A stretch of DNA of 64,000 nucleotides, from contig NC_063258.1 of assembly GCF_019578655.1 (NCBI RefSeq), positions 6,245,283 through 6,309,282 of the forward strand. The letters are read 5' to 3'. The DNA is from Ricinus communis (taxonomy: Eukaryota; Streptophyta; Magnoliopsida; Malpighiales; Euphorbiaceae). The notes beneath the pieces are model-generated. The model was not told the DNA's origin. It did not search any database and saw only the letters and a program-made list of their open reading frames with translations. The position numbers and the translations under genes were made by a program. This document shows, in pieces, positions 24,047-35,677 of the stretch; positions within the stretch are counted from its first letter, which is position 1, and each line of letters begins with the position of its first letter.

Positions 24047-25690
24047 TAGATCCGCGATATTATCCTTTGATTTTACATAATCAATAGTGATAACTCTAGT
24101 TATGAGTAGTTGCCTAATGGTATTGTGTCCGCAGACATATATGTATAGAATTACCATTATACATATTGCTCTGTGCCCTTCTAATTGCAAATTGACTATC
24201 ATAGTGAATACAAATTGGTAGGACATGCTTAATCCACTTTGGAATGTCCTCTAAGAAATAGCATAACCATTCAACCTCTTCACCACAGTCTAAAGCAATG
24301 AATTCAAACTCCATAGTGGATAGAATTTCCATGATGCAATTGCTCCTGTCAAAGTGAACACATATCCACTAGTAGACTTTGAGTCTTTCATGTTGAATAT
24401 CCAGTTCGTATCACTATATCCTTCTAAAACTATAAGATATCTTGTATAATGCAACCCAAAAATATGAGTATACATTAAGTACATAAGTACTTTTATAATT
24501 CTTTTCTAGTGATCAAGTCTTGGAATGCTCGTATATTTACTCAATTTACTTACTGCATAAGCAATGTCTGGTCTTGTACAACTCAGTAGGTACATCAAAC
24601 TTCGAGTCACTCTAGCATACTCCAGTTGAGCAATGCTCTCACTTTTGTTCTTAGAGAAATGTAGACTTAAGTCTATCGGTGTTCTAGCTATACTATAATC
24701 ATCGTTGCTAAACTTTTCAAGAATCTTATCCACATAGTGTGATTGGCTTAATATGAGGCCTTTTGATGTTCTTGAGATTTTGATTCCCAAAATCACATTT
24801 GCAATACTCATATTTTTCATGTCAAATTTTGAATTTAACATGTTCTTAGTAGATTTGATCATCTTATCATCATTGTCGACAATGAGCATATCATCAATAT
24901 AAAGACACAAAATGATATAGCCATTTGGTGTATCCTTGAGATAAGCACACTTATCACATTCATTAATTTTGAAACCAGCTGCAAACATAGCATTGTCAAA
25001 CTTTTCATGCCATTATTTTGGTGCTTGCGTTAAGCCATACAAGGACTTCACCAATCTATATACTTTTTTTTCTTGCCCAGGGATAATAAAACCCTCAGGT
25101 TGTCTTATGTAGATATCTTCATCTAAATCTCCATTAAAAAAGGAAGTTTTCATATCCATTTGATGTACTTCAAGATTTCGTAAGGCTATAACTGCAAGCA
25201 CCATCCTAATGGAATTTATTCTCATTACAGGAGAATATGTATTAAAGTAATCAAGGCCTACCTTTTGTTTGTAACCTTTAGTTACAAGCCTAGTCTTATA
25301 TTTAATAATTGACCCATCTGTTTTCATTTTTCTTTTGAAAACCCACTTGGATCCTAAAGTTTTACTTTCTGTTGGGAGATTCACTAGTTCCTAAGTATAG
25401 TTTTGCATAATGGATTCAACTTCACTCTTAATAGCCTCTTTTCATAAAGGGCCTTTTGAAGAGTTTGTAGCCTCATTACAAAATTGAGGTTCTGCTTCTA
25501 ACAAATAAGTTAGAAAATCTGGCCCAAAAGATTTTACTGTTCTAATCTTTTGCTTCATCTCAACTCATCCTCAACTTGTCCATGATTTTGACTATTTTCA
25601 TCTATAGTCTGATGTGTTTGTTTGGATGAACTTGATTTTTTTGGACACACTTGGTCCTTTTTAGAAGAAGCTGTCAAATTAGGGGAGAGG
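24047..25690 (-). pseudogene. Copia pol fragment: RT and RNase H, interrupted copy
   Basis: Minus-strand reading, 5' to 3'. A decayed integrase-RT linker (about 25690-25390) is followed by the copia RT start at 25384 (KTLGSKWVFKRKMKTDGSI, VHQMDMKTSFFNGDLDEDIY, SLYGLTQAPK). Then come CLYIDDMLIV (the catalytic YxDD box, about 24890), TRPDIAYAVSKLSKYTS and RNase H ([29 protein letters not shown]). Stops and frame changes near 25010, 24500, 24340 and 24230 break it. It runs straight into the TAGAT duplication of gypsy element 2 and continues in 16063-16343. The 5' part (gag, protease, integrase) is missing; sequence beyond about 25690 belongs to something else. Confidence 0.87.
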
Positions 25691-28690
25691 TAAAAAGGTA
25701 CAGGTTAAATTAAGTTAGGTGGAATTGAGAAAAAATTGAGGAGATTTTGGAATTAGGATTTTTTGGTTGATGTGGATTATTTTTGTATAGGTTGGTTGTT
25801 GCTCAACACATTTATTACAACTCATTCAATATTATGGTAATTAATGAACAATTCCAGCTGTCACATATGCAATAGACAGCTAGAAACTGTTATTTGATAC
25901 ATTAATACTAATTTTGAGTATTATTAATTGTCTTTATGGACTTGTGGTACCAAATGGATACAATACACATAGTTAAGGTACTAGCTATGCAATTTACCCT
26001 TGATTGTTCACTGCAATAAAATGAAAGCATTGTCTATCAAAGTCATAAAGCAAACAAATATAAGGCTGCTTTCACTCATAATCAGTGATCCTCCCCTCCT
26101 TGATGAGCTTCTGAACCTCATTCCTCAAGGCATAGTAAAGGTCAGTGTTATGAGCGGGCATCTAGTGATACTTGTAGTATGCATTTGAGTTATTATCCAT
26201 TTGAGTCACCCCTAGTCTTCTGAAGGTTGGATTCAACAACTGAAGCTCTTGTAGCTTGATCTAGACTTGAGATAAGAGAACTGGGAACTTAGAGTACTTC
26301 TAGTGTTGAGGGGCAAAATTCAGCTCAACCTAGTATACACTAACTTTTTTGGTTCCCGTGCTTCCCGTAGAGCTTCTCTTAAAGTTGCCATGTTGGTGCT
26401 CTAGTTCCTCCACATTAGAGGCACTCTCTAAAATCTTCAAAATTCCAGAACGGAATTAGTGCCAGCTTTTCCTAAATGTGGGCCAATGTCCCTTTAGTCA
26501 TATACTGAACCTAGTTTCTCTCTAAAGGCTTGGTGACCATCGTAGCTGCCTTCAGGCCTAAAGTACAACATTAAATAAAAAAATCATCATTTAGCATTTG
26601 CTTAGTCATTTCTAGATCCTTAACGGTGACCTCTACTTCTGCATTATACTCATATTGGCCCACAAACCTTTTGGCCATGTCCTTCCAATCACTACGGACC
26701 TTCTCATCCAATCACTAGTACTAGCGGTTGGCTTGCCCTTCAAGATAGAGTCTAAAGAACTTAATGATCTACTCTTTTGGTGAGGTTCTAGCAAGTCAAC
26801 ATGGCCACTCTATAACAATTGATGAAAGCATGGAGATCACCTATACTACTAAACTTGGCTAAATCTAGCAGGTTAATTTTCTTAGTTTGGTGGTCACTAT
26901 AGTAGGCTCTTTAATGTTGCCTATTACTTCTCATCCTTTTAGTTTTAGCATTTTCTGGAGCTTCTCGATTTGTTTCTGCATCTCTTTCACTTTAGAATTC
27001 TCAAAAAGAGGGATTTTTATAGCAGTTAATACAAACTTCATCTTCGACATCAATGAACTTGTACTGGTTACCTCTATTTTTATCCTTGTCTGATGCTTGC
27101 TTAAAATCCAGTACAACCAGGTTCTTGGGAGTTGTTCTTGCACCATTAGTGGTCTCATTGTTGGCTACAGTTGGAGTTGTCGAAGTTGCTTGGCATTCCA
27201 CGGTGAGAACTTGTAACACCTCAGCCTGCTATTGCATCATGGCCTTAGATTTTCCATTTCAGTCTGGACATTGACTATGTCATTCCTGATTGCCTCTAAT
27301 TCTACAGCTTGAGATGCTTTAGCATGTTCTTCCATTCTAATGTTTTTCTATCTAATAAGTCCTCCGCTGAACTGATCCAAGCAATTGTGACCTTTGAAGA
27401 GACTGAGATTAAAGATAATACGCAATAATGTAGAATGCATGTATGCATGAAAATCCATGTATGCTCTCTCCTTGAGCGAATAGGTTGTTCTGGTCAAGAA
27501 GAGAAATGGCTATAAGAAATGGTTAAGTGCGTGTATGTAATGAATGCAAGTGCAATGTCCATCAAAAGAGAAAAGTTAGTAACTATAAAAAAAAGTACAT
27601 TCATTATTCAACCAGATCCAAGCATAAATGCGTAAGTAGGTGTAAACAAATAGATCATTTATAATCACGCTCTCATGCAACACTCCCTTTTAAAGAAGAG
27701 TAGTGGTGAGGTCTTTCTTCCTAGGTGCTTTAGCTTAGCATGATTATCAACATGGGATAACCAAGACTTGGTTCTCTCTAGTGAATGAAACCCAAGTGTA
27801 GGTTAGCCCATAATTGAAGATTCTTTCTTCTACCCCTTGAGTTGCGTGTCCTAAGGAAATCTGGATATCTATTTGAAATTTCCTAATCACGCTTCCCAAG
27901 TATGCATAAAGAGGAATTTATGACTATAAATAACCTAGATCTAGGTATCCGACACTGAAAGGGAATAAGATTGTAAATCGAGACTATTATGATCACAATG
28001 CATTTATGCTACCCTTTTCCTATTTGTGTGGGTATTGCACCTTCATGCCAATCCTAATGAGTTACGATCTTTAGGTAGTTCATAGTTTATTAGGAAGATA
28101 ATGATCGAGATTTATAAGGCTATTCCTAAGCAAGCATATGATTACGTGTCATTTGATAACCTAGAGGAAGGATCTATATTACTATATAAGCTTTGGCTTG
28201 GATACATGGGCTTAGTTTCCCTTAGTAAGGAGAAACCTTTTTTAATACTAGGGTAGGTTTATCCCTTTTATATAGTTAGGCTGAGTGTAGTCACTAACTG
28301 ACATGATAAGCCTTTTGCCCCCTAATATATGCGCAAGGATGGTGATCATCACTATTATATGTCATTTCCATTTCGAATAGAGTTAGGATATCCTCCATAC
28401 TAATGCCACCATGGAGAATAAGGGTGTCTTAACTCTAATGCACATGATACAGAGCTGGACTAATAAGATTAGGAAAATAAAAAGCCTTGGAGTTGGTCGA
28501 AATCAACTTTTCATTAGGTTTCCAGCAGAATCGCCACTCTTGGTGTGGCTTGTCAAGGCCCACCTAAGCGATATACGACTGTGTCACCATGTTAAAAGTT
28601 GTCTCGTCAGTACTAGGCCTATTTTGAAATGGGCTGTCTGGGAGGAGGCCTTGTTAAGTGAGAAGCAATGTCATTTTCCTTGTTCTTCTT
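25691..28690 (-). mobile_element. Degenerate gypsy fragment (Tat/Ogre-like), gag plus leader
   Basis: Minus strand. A primer-site-like TGGCGATTCTGCTGGAAA lies at 28519-28536; TGGCGACTCTGCTGGGGA-type sites are usual in Tat/Ogre gypsy elements. About 1.2 kb of leader follows. Then a gag-like frame starts at 27335 (MEEHAKASQAVELEAIRNDI) and can be followed in pieces to about 26000, including CPAHNTDLYYALRNEVQKLI near 26090-26150. Many stops interrupt it. The short segment 28537-28690 may be the end of the 5' LTR. No protease or RT is seen on this strand before the copia junction at about 25690. Heavily decayed; family assignment is tentative. Confidence 0.5.
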
Positions 28691-29350
28691 CTTTCCATTT
28701 TTAGAGAAACTAGAAGTTGAACCATGTACAAGGACAATCTCATTACACTTATCCTTTATAGCTCTAGATATTGGGTTAGCATGTTTAGAAGCTCAAGAAG
28801 AGAGCATTCTAACTTGTTTATGTGAAAGTTCACAATGAACTGTGAGAATGATTTTAGAAAGGACTGAAGAATCAAATCCATTTCTAGATCTGAATCCATG
28901 TTGAAGTTTAAGTTCTTAAGTTCCTCAATATAACCAATCATCTTGAGAGCATAAATCCCAACATCAGTGTCCTCAAACATTATGGACCTAAACAACTACT
29001 TAGATTTCTCATATCTAGTGGTCCTACTTGTCTCACCAATTAATTCTTTTAGATGAAAAATATATTTGCAACTCCCTTCATCTTATCAGTTGCCTCTAAA
29101 GTTTCAAATTCATACATGCCATGATATAACATGTAGCTTAGGTATCATCATCTTTCCACTTTTCTAGAGTATTCCTCTCATCTTCACTTGCCTTTTCTAG
29201 TAAAAAAGACATAGGAATATCCATAACATACTCAATCCTTTCAAATCTGAGATTCTCAATTTTTTTGATCCAGTCCATAAAGTTTGGCCTATTGAGCATG
29301 TTTCCATCCAATATGCCACTAAGTGGGTTACTCGTTTTGTATGTTGTCAT
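28691..29350 (-). pseudogene. Copia gag fragment
   Basis: Minus strand. An ATG at 29350 opens MTTYKTSNPLSGILDGNML, then PNFMDWIKKIENLRFERIEY and EDERNTLEKWKDDDT, which are gag N-terminal features of copia elements. After a stop, a second piece (28995-28756) keeps LKMIGYIEELKNLNF and LLELLNML. The product would be a truncated Gag. It resembles the plus-strand gag at 6230-7115 in layout (both have the GYI-EL-NL helix) but differs in sequence. It could be the 5' part of the copia element whose pol lies at 24047-25690; no shared LTR proves this. Confidence 0.72.
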
Positions 29351-29708
29351 GATGACTGCAGAAAATAATAGAAGTAATTAAATATCAATATGTGCAATGC
29401 CAATATGATTTTCGTCTTTATATCAAATTGGTACCTTCACTAATTTGGTGCCACTTGCACTTTTAAAATGACCAACGAAAATCCTTGTTTGGTTGGATTT
29501 CTAATGAGTGATTGGATCTTGAAATTTTAATATATATCTTAGTATTTCAAAATTAATAAATAACTCTTATTTATATTCATGTCATACACCATCCAATCTA
29601 ATATTTCTAGCTTCTAATATATTGGAACTCAAGTAAATGCCATTCTCAGCCCATTATACATATTTAAGTTCTACCCACTACTTAGCCAACATATATATAT
29701 ATATATAT
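29351..29708. other. Spacer with (AT)n at the left viral boundary
   Basis: I see no gene. The stretch ends in an alternating AT tract at about 29689-29709. Virus-derived coding sequence starts immediately after it. Confidence 0.6.
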
Positions 29709-29709
29709 A

Positions 29710-30420
29710 TGTTAGGGATGCTAGATTTACAAATTTCTATGATTCCCTGTTAGGTACTGTTGAGTCGAGTCTCAATAAAGGACCTATTTCTTTCAATTGT
29801 TTTCCAAATATCACGATTTCTTTACACGATAAAAATGTTTTAAAGAGCATCATTCTTCAAATCAAAACTCACAATTACAAAATGCTTGAAGGATCTATTC
29901 CGATAGCATTAATTTTCAAAATTCATTACAAAGCTATGATTTCTGCCTTTGGTTCCAAACACAAACTTCACTCACCAAAAGGAGAAACCCTGTTCCTTCA
30001 AACAGATCTATCCAAATCAAATACAACCATTCCAAAGACCATTCAATGGAAAGACATTACACTTCCAGAAGAATGGATCCTTGAAGGTGCAACCCAACCT
30101 ACTTCTCCAAAGCAAACAGAACCAAATACAAACCTCAAACACATAGCCCAATATCCAGATGGAAAGGTAAAGATCACATTCAACAGAAAGTCAACTTCCT
30201 CTAGATTTTCCGATGATGGTTCTTCAACCTCGACCATAGATATTGGAAGGGTATCCAAAATTCCTTCCCATTATCTATGCCCTTACAAAGAACCAATTCC
30301 ATCCCAAACACAACCCGAGGTTTTCAACATCCGATATTCCAAAACACTCCGAATGTTGATTACCAAAGCAACATCCCTGGACAGTCATGCGATCCAAAGA
30401 ATGATGGCGAAGATATAGAG
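29710..30420 (+). pseudogene. Endogenous florendovirus-like movement protein, 5'-truncated
   Basis: From about 29710 a single open reading covers the second half of a caulimovirid movement protein. The residues around NITISLHDKNVLKSIILQI and the following KGETLFLQTDLSK fit the 30K superfamily core of this family. The upstream half is absent: coding sequence begins at the edge of the (AT)n tract. The frame stops at 30418 and continues shifted. In intact viruses the protein lines plasmodesmata to move virions or nucleoprotein between cells and is the N-terminal part of a large polyprotein. This copy is a fossil and cannot make it. Confidence 0.75.
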
Positions 30421-32357
30421 ATAACCTCACCCCATCTTCACCATCACCATCGGCCATTACCCAAAACCTTGAAGCAGAGATCAACATGATTTCAAAAGAG
30501 TTTGAAATTGATAAAAACTCTTGCATGAAGATTTCTATTCAAAGAAAAACCATCTTAAGAAACTTTGGTTTTTTAAGAATTTTTTAAAAGAAAAAGATAG
30601 TATTCAGGAAAAATACTATCAATTTTGCATTCAAAACAAAGCCCAAATCAAATTTTTTGATTGGTTTCAAATTTATTGCAAAGAGCATGGTCACTCATAT
30701 CCTTTTAAAGATAAGAGTATTAGTCCATCACGAGTAAGGAACAAAGCCCCCGAGTGGAAGGTAGGAGAAAACCTAAGCATCAGTCTTAGCATCCTCCCCT
30801 TAGGAAGATAACCATTCCTTATGGAGAGAGTGAGATAGAGGCTACACCTTACAAATTGGTAGGCGATGACCTTGAAAAGAATGTCAAGAATATTGTTCAA
30901 CAGAACAATTATTCGAACACCTGTCTAAACACTATAGGAAAGCAACTGGTTAGAATAGAAAACCAGATTCAAAAGCCCCCTATAGTGGTGACATCTCCAA
31001 TACCTAGTACTGGTCAACCAAAAGAGTCGAACCAGTCAGAGAAGCTTAAAAACCCAGTTTTTAAGCCATATCAGCTTACAAAGCCAAGCCAAGACCATTT
31101 CCAAAAGCAAACTGAGTTTGCCAAAGTAGTCAGAGCAATTTAAGTAGATTAGCAACCTCTGAGTCGTCCAAAACCTAGTACCGGATACTCCTCAAAGTAG
31201 TAGGAATATCGGTGCTATAGGACAAGCCCAAAGCGATGAGTCTAACGATTCGGAGCTTGAAAGCCCCATTCCAAAACCTTTCAACATCAACAGGATTGGG
31301 AATCCAAGCCCCTAGATTGACCTGGAATACTCCTAGGAGTACCGCTCGAGATCTAGGAATTGAGAATAGGAACAACATCCTAACCCGATCTAGATTCAAT
31401 GCCTCCTCCGTCTATGAATGGAATATAGATGGAATGTCTGAATACAACATCCTTGGTCTCTTACAACAGGATGACCATGGCGTACCAATGCCTACAAAAC
31501 CCAAAGTGGTACCTCCGATAGAGCCATTCTTTGAGCTCCGATACCGGTTTTTCCGGCCGCTTAAAAGGATGGTGGGATTATCATCTCACTCAAGCACAAA
31601 GAACTCCAAATCCTAGGTGCTATCCAAACAACGGTGAAGGAACTCCGATCCTAGATGAAATAGGAAATCCAATTGAGGATGCGGTTTCGACCCTAATCCT
31701 CACTATTTCCCTACATTTCATAGGAGACCCTTCTCTGCTCAAAGACAAGAATGCCGAGCTCCTTAGCAATCTTACCTGTAAGAAGCTTAGCAACTTCCAA
31801 AGTTACAAAGACACTTTCCTAACCAGAGTCATGCTTAGGGAAGATTCTAGCCAACCTTTCTGGAAAGAAAAATTCTTAGCCCAGTTTACCTAAGATTCTA
31901 GGTGAAAGAGTTAGGAATACCATAAGAGAAGCCCATAACGGTCAAATCCCTTATGATTTCTACACTTATGGAGAGTTAGTTAGTCTAACCCAGAAAGAAG
32001 GTTTAAAGATTTGTCATGACCTTAAGCTTCAAAGACAGCTCAAATGGGAAATGAAAAAGACTAGGCAGGAACTAGGTAGTTTCTGTAACCAGTTTGAGTA
32101 TAACCCAATAGAGCCCGTGTCTAGTTGCAAAGGGAAATGCAAAGTTGATTCTTATCCAAAATCTTTCAAAAAGAAACGATTTTCAAAGTATAGAAAGCCT
32201 TCTAAAAGCAAGGAGAATTTCTATAAAAAACCATCTTCTTCCAAATTTCATTCTAAATTTCCAAAGAATGATTCAAAAAAGGATTTTTCAAAAATTACAT
32301 GCTTCAAATGTGGTAAGAAAGGCCATACTTCGAAGTATTGTAAGTTTTCCAAAAGAC
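30421..32357 (+). pseudogene. Endogenous florendovirus-like coat protein region, frameshifted (fragment E1)
   Basis: The linker and coat-protein part of the polyprotein follow in at least five frame pieces (30521-30811, 30856-31143, 31236-31530, 31531-31893, 31890-32357). Landmarks: LEKNVKNIVQQNN, YEWNIDGMSEYNILGLLQQ, LKGWWDYHLTQAQ, a lysine-rich arm, and the CCHC knuckle CFKCGKKGHTSKYC at 32300-32341. The same region in the opposite orientation lies at 38916-40832, so the frameshift sites can be read off by comparison. The coat protein encapsidates the DNA genome; the zinc knuckle binds nucleic acid. Coding similarity stops abruptly at about 32357, where it meets the end of an oppositely oriented ORF2. 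Confidence 0.82.
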
Positions 32358-33660
32358 TTTTGTGCCAAGAACGTTGTTTGTTCTTTAGGAGGAGGCAAGA
32401 AGCTATGTTTGGTCAAGAAGTTTTGAACGGCTTTTAGGGACAGTTTGTCTTGGTGGTTGAATTTATCCCACCATTTTACTTTGAATCGACGGATAAGTGT
32501 AATCTCACCATCTGGAAGCAGATTGAAGTGAAAGTACCATACACATACCCAGGTTAAAAAGAAATTTGAACAGAAAAGGAGAAGCGGGGGAAAACGCTTT
32601 TCCATGGAATTTGGTTTGTAATTTGCTTTGAATAGGTTGAACAGGGGTAAGACTTCGGGAATAAGAGTCTCAGGGGCATTACCGTAGTAATTCCACCACT
32701 GTTTAAACCAGTAAGGGATTTTGGAGGTTTGGATATTGGTGTCGAAGTAGAATAGCCAGGAGTGGCTTCTTCCTTCGTTTTGGATAAGAAAGGTATTGAA
32801 CCAGGCTTGCTGGTAATCCCAATAGGAGAAAGAGGTGTTAAGATTTGAAGGGTAGGTTCTTTTTAGAAGTAGGGAAGGAACGAAGAGAGTGTAAATCCAT
32901 ACCCCAATCAGACGGGTGAAGGATTCTTTGGATTGTGCATGTTGAATATGCAGGGTCTTTATGGGCTTTGTCTTTTTTGAAGTGCTTGAATTTGGCTGAA
33001 CCAGTAACCTCAAGGATTGACTGGTAATAAGCTTGAGGCTTTGAAATATTCCAGGTTTAAAAACCAACTGGAGGGAAAATCTTTGAAACCAATTTTGAGG
33101 GGCTTTCATGCGAATCCTTCCTCAATGGTTAAAACATTTTGAAAATAGGTTTTCCAAATACTCATTTGATTTAAAACGTTTTGATTGGGTCAAAACAATC
33201 TCCGAGAGTTTGGCTTTGAAAGACTATTTGAGTTTTGAGGATAGATTTGGAGGGAAAATCTCTATCTCGGTATTTTGAAAAGGGATAGATAATATACCTT
33301 TACCCTTTGTAGAGGAAGAGGACGACTTTGGAGTCGCCCGGCTTTGGAATGATTTGCTTTGTAGATGGTCTGCAGTGGGGGATTGAACCATTTGTCTTTT
33401 GTATTCTTCTACTCTTTGAATGAATTCGGGGAGTCTTCTTTGGGCAAGCCATTCCTGAATTTGTTTGGCTTGATCGGCTTTGAAAGGATCCATCCGAGGT
33501 TGAATTGGATCCGGTTGATTAATTCTTCTTGGATTATCTCACCCAAGTCCCGATGGGCTTTGAAGTTGAAGGGAGGACTTCCTTCAATCGGGCTTTGAAT
33601 TTTGGCCGGTTTTGAAGAGGCCGTGGACTTTTCTTCTTTAGATTTCGATTTTCTTGGCAT
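32358..33660 (-). pseudogene. Endogenous florendovirus-like ORF2 (unknown function), fragment E2
   Basis: Minus strand. The ATG at 33660 opens MPRKSKSKEEKSTASSKPAK, a basic start. Then come a Q/E-rich helical part, a serine-rich linker (SSSSSTKGKGILSIP) and, after frame changes near 33410 and 33230, a 273-codon stretch (33109-32288) rich in aromatic residues (SYWDYQQAWFNTF, WFKQWWNYYGNAPE, FKVKWWDKFNHQDKL). A separate downstream ORF of unknown function is a reported hallmark of florendoviruses and is absent from most other caulimovirids. The second copy is at 42163-43616. The C-terminal end is lost at the tail-to-tail junction near 32357. Confidence 0.75.
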
Positions 33661-34460
33661 TTCGTATCACTCCTATTTTTGTAAAAACTCTCTGGTTAGA
33701 AAGTCAGGAATAGAATTTGATTCTCCTCGAATAAATTCAATCTCAAAATCAAAAACAGATAAGATAGCTTGCCAACGGGCGAAAATTTGTTTTGAAGCTA
33801 TATTTTGGACATCTTTTGTAAAACTTCTTTTGCGATTTGCAATCAATCCTTAAAAGAAATTTTTGATTTAAAAGATCGCTTTGAAATTTAGAAATCTGAG
33901 AGAACTATCGAAAGGATTTCCTTTTGATAGTAGAATAATTCTTTTGAGTATCGTTCCAGTGAGCAGAAGTAAACTGGACAATACATTCTTTGGAATTTTG
34001 GACTTGCTTAAGAATCCCACCGTAACCTAACTCTGATGCATCCGTTTCTACAATCTTAAATGCGAAGGATCAGTAGATGCGAGGCAAGGAATTTCTAAAA
34101 CTTGTTTTTTAATGCTTTGGACTATCTTTGTATGTTGATCGGACCAAGGGAGGGGGGTTTTTTCCTTAGCCTATCATGCAGGGCTTTGCAAGACAGTTTA
34201 AATTAGGATAAAAATCCATAACATAATTTAAACTACCAAGAAATCTTTGAAGTTGGGTTTTTTCCAAAATTTTATCTGGAAACTTTGAAGTGAATGCAAG
34301 GGATCTCTCAATTGGAGTAATTGTACCCCGAGAGATGTAATGACCAAGAAATCTAATTTTCGTTTGAAAAAGAGATATCTTAGACTTTGAAACCACTAAA
34401 CCATTTTTCTTAACAACATAGAAAAACGTTTCTAGGTGTTTAAAATGCTGTTCAATGGAA
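33661..34460 (-). pseudogene. Endogenous florendovirus-like RT C-terminal part and RNase H (fragment E2)
   Basis: Minus strand. It begins inside the RT just after the catalytic YIDD box (VLIFSNSIEQHFKHLETFF at 34450-34395). It continues through IRFLGHYISRGTITPIERS and the connection domain, then into a decayed RNase H (about 34050-33665). Frameshifts occur near 34165 and 34070. The RNase H end lies about a dozen bases before the ORF2 start. The N-terminal RT half is missing; at about 34455-34475 the sequence switches to plus-strand protease-region sequence (fragment E3). Confidence 0.8.
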
Positions 34461-34810
34461 TTTGAAAAGATTAAAACCATCAAAACAGAACTCAAAGAGT
34501 TGAAAGAAAAACAACAAAATGATTCTGTTTTGCTTCAAAGCCTGATCCTCAAGCAGAATAGTGATTCTGATTCTGATGAGGAAAATAATTTTCAAAACCT
34601 TGAAGTTTCTGAAAATGTTCCTGAAAACTTTATCAATGTTTTAAAGGAAATTACTTCAAGAAAATATTTGATTCAAATAAAGCTTGTTTTCCCTGGTGAT
34701 TTCCAGATAGAAACCGTCGCGTTGTTTGATACGGGAGCAGACCTCAATTGTATCAACTGCGAATTGGTTCCTAGAAGGTTTCATCAAGAAACCAAAGAAA
34801 GGCTGAGACA
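34455..34810 (+). pseudogene. Endogenous florendovirus-like protease fragment (E3)
   Basis: A short plus-strand piece contains the coat-protease linker (IKTELKELKEKQQNDSVLLQ) and the start of the aspartyl protease, with the catalytic LFDTGADLNCI near 34718-34751. Coding similarity ends at about 34810 (KERL), just before the flap half of the protease. The same region is longer in fragment E4 (38077-38880). In the virus the protease cuts the polyprotein. Confidence 0.8.
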
Positions 34811-35661
34811 GATCCTCAACATATATATCACATTCATACATAAAAGTATATAAATAAACTCAAATCTATGGCCTATTCCTAGCCACAAAGATTGAACTAG
34901 GTGGCAATCCTATTACTAAAAACTATAGCACTTGGTCTTCAAGCTCCTGCTGGCTCCTTGAGAAATCTCTGGGCCTCCAACAATTATATACTTCTTTAAT
35001 TATATTAATTATCCTTGGCATACTAAAGGGAGAATACAAAAATTATAGAGCTTGTAAGTCCAAAAATTATATAATAAAATTACACCAAATAAAAAATCCA
35101 ATCATACTAGTTTTCTAAATCCATAATCATCCTACATGCTAACATTACAAAAATTAGATACAAATGCATAATTTCATCTTTTGGTAATTTTATTTAATTG
35201 AAACTCTTTCAATTAAATGCCTTAAATTTAAACACTTTAGATTTAAAAATGCCCTTTTGAAATCTCATTTCAAACATGTGAATTGATTGAAAAATACTAT
35301 TATCCATTTTATGCAATACATATATAAAAAGTATAATTAATTTTAATTATAAAACAAGCTCTACACAATATTGCAGGTTCTAGAACTCTTCTAAAGGCTA
35401 TAGTGCCATACGATACTGTGTACAATTGTATGCATAATGTCGTTCAATTGTATATATTGTTGAATCGACACTGTGTATAACCAATCAGCTATGTGGAGAG
35501 TCGTCCGGCTCTATGTAGTACCAATAAGCTATGTGCATAACTGAACAATTGTATGAAATGCCAATCGGTTCTAGGAAATATTTATGTATTGTTTTTAATC
35601 AAATACACAAAATTTAACATATGAACATATACGTACTTACAGTAATTATGTAAAAATTAGT
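34811..35661 (-). mobile_element. Internal part of a truncated copia-type element or solo remnant
   Basis: This non-coding AT-rich sequence lies downstream (minus strand) of the primer site at 35663-35676. No gag frame is seen. It contains several copies of AATTGTATGNA/CAATCRGCTATGTG-like phrases at 35420-35570. Orientation and identity rest only on the adjoining LTR and primer site. Confidence 0.4.
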
Positions 35662-35662
35662 G

Positions 35663-35676
35663 TGGCTCTGATACCA
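35663..35676 (-). other. Primer-binding site (tRNA-iMet)
   Basis: The minus strand reads TGGTATCAGAGCCA, the classic initiator-Met primer site of Ty1/copia elements, one base inside the LTR end. Confidence 0.8.
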
Positions 35677-35677
35677 C

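Noticed and set aside
28411..28704. 97-codon plus-strand frame
   Set aside because: It runs antisense across the primer-site-like motif and LTR end of the Tat-like fragment; no homology recognised.
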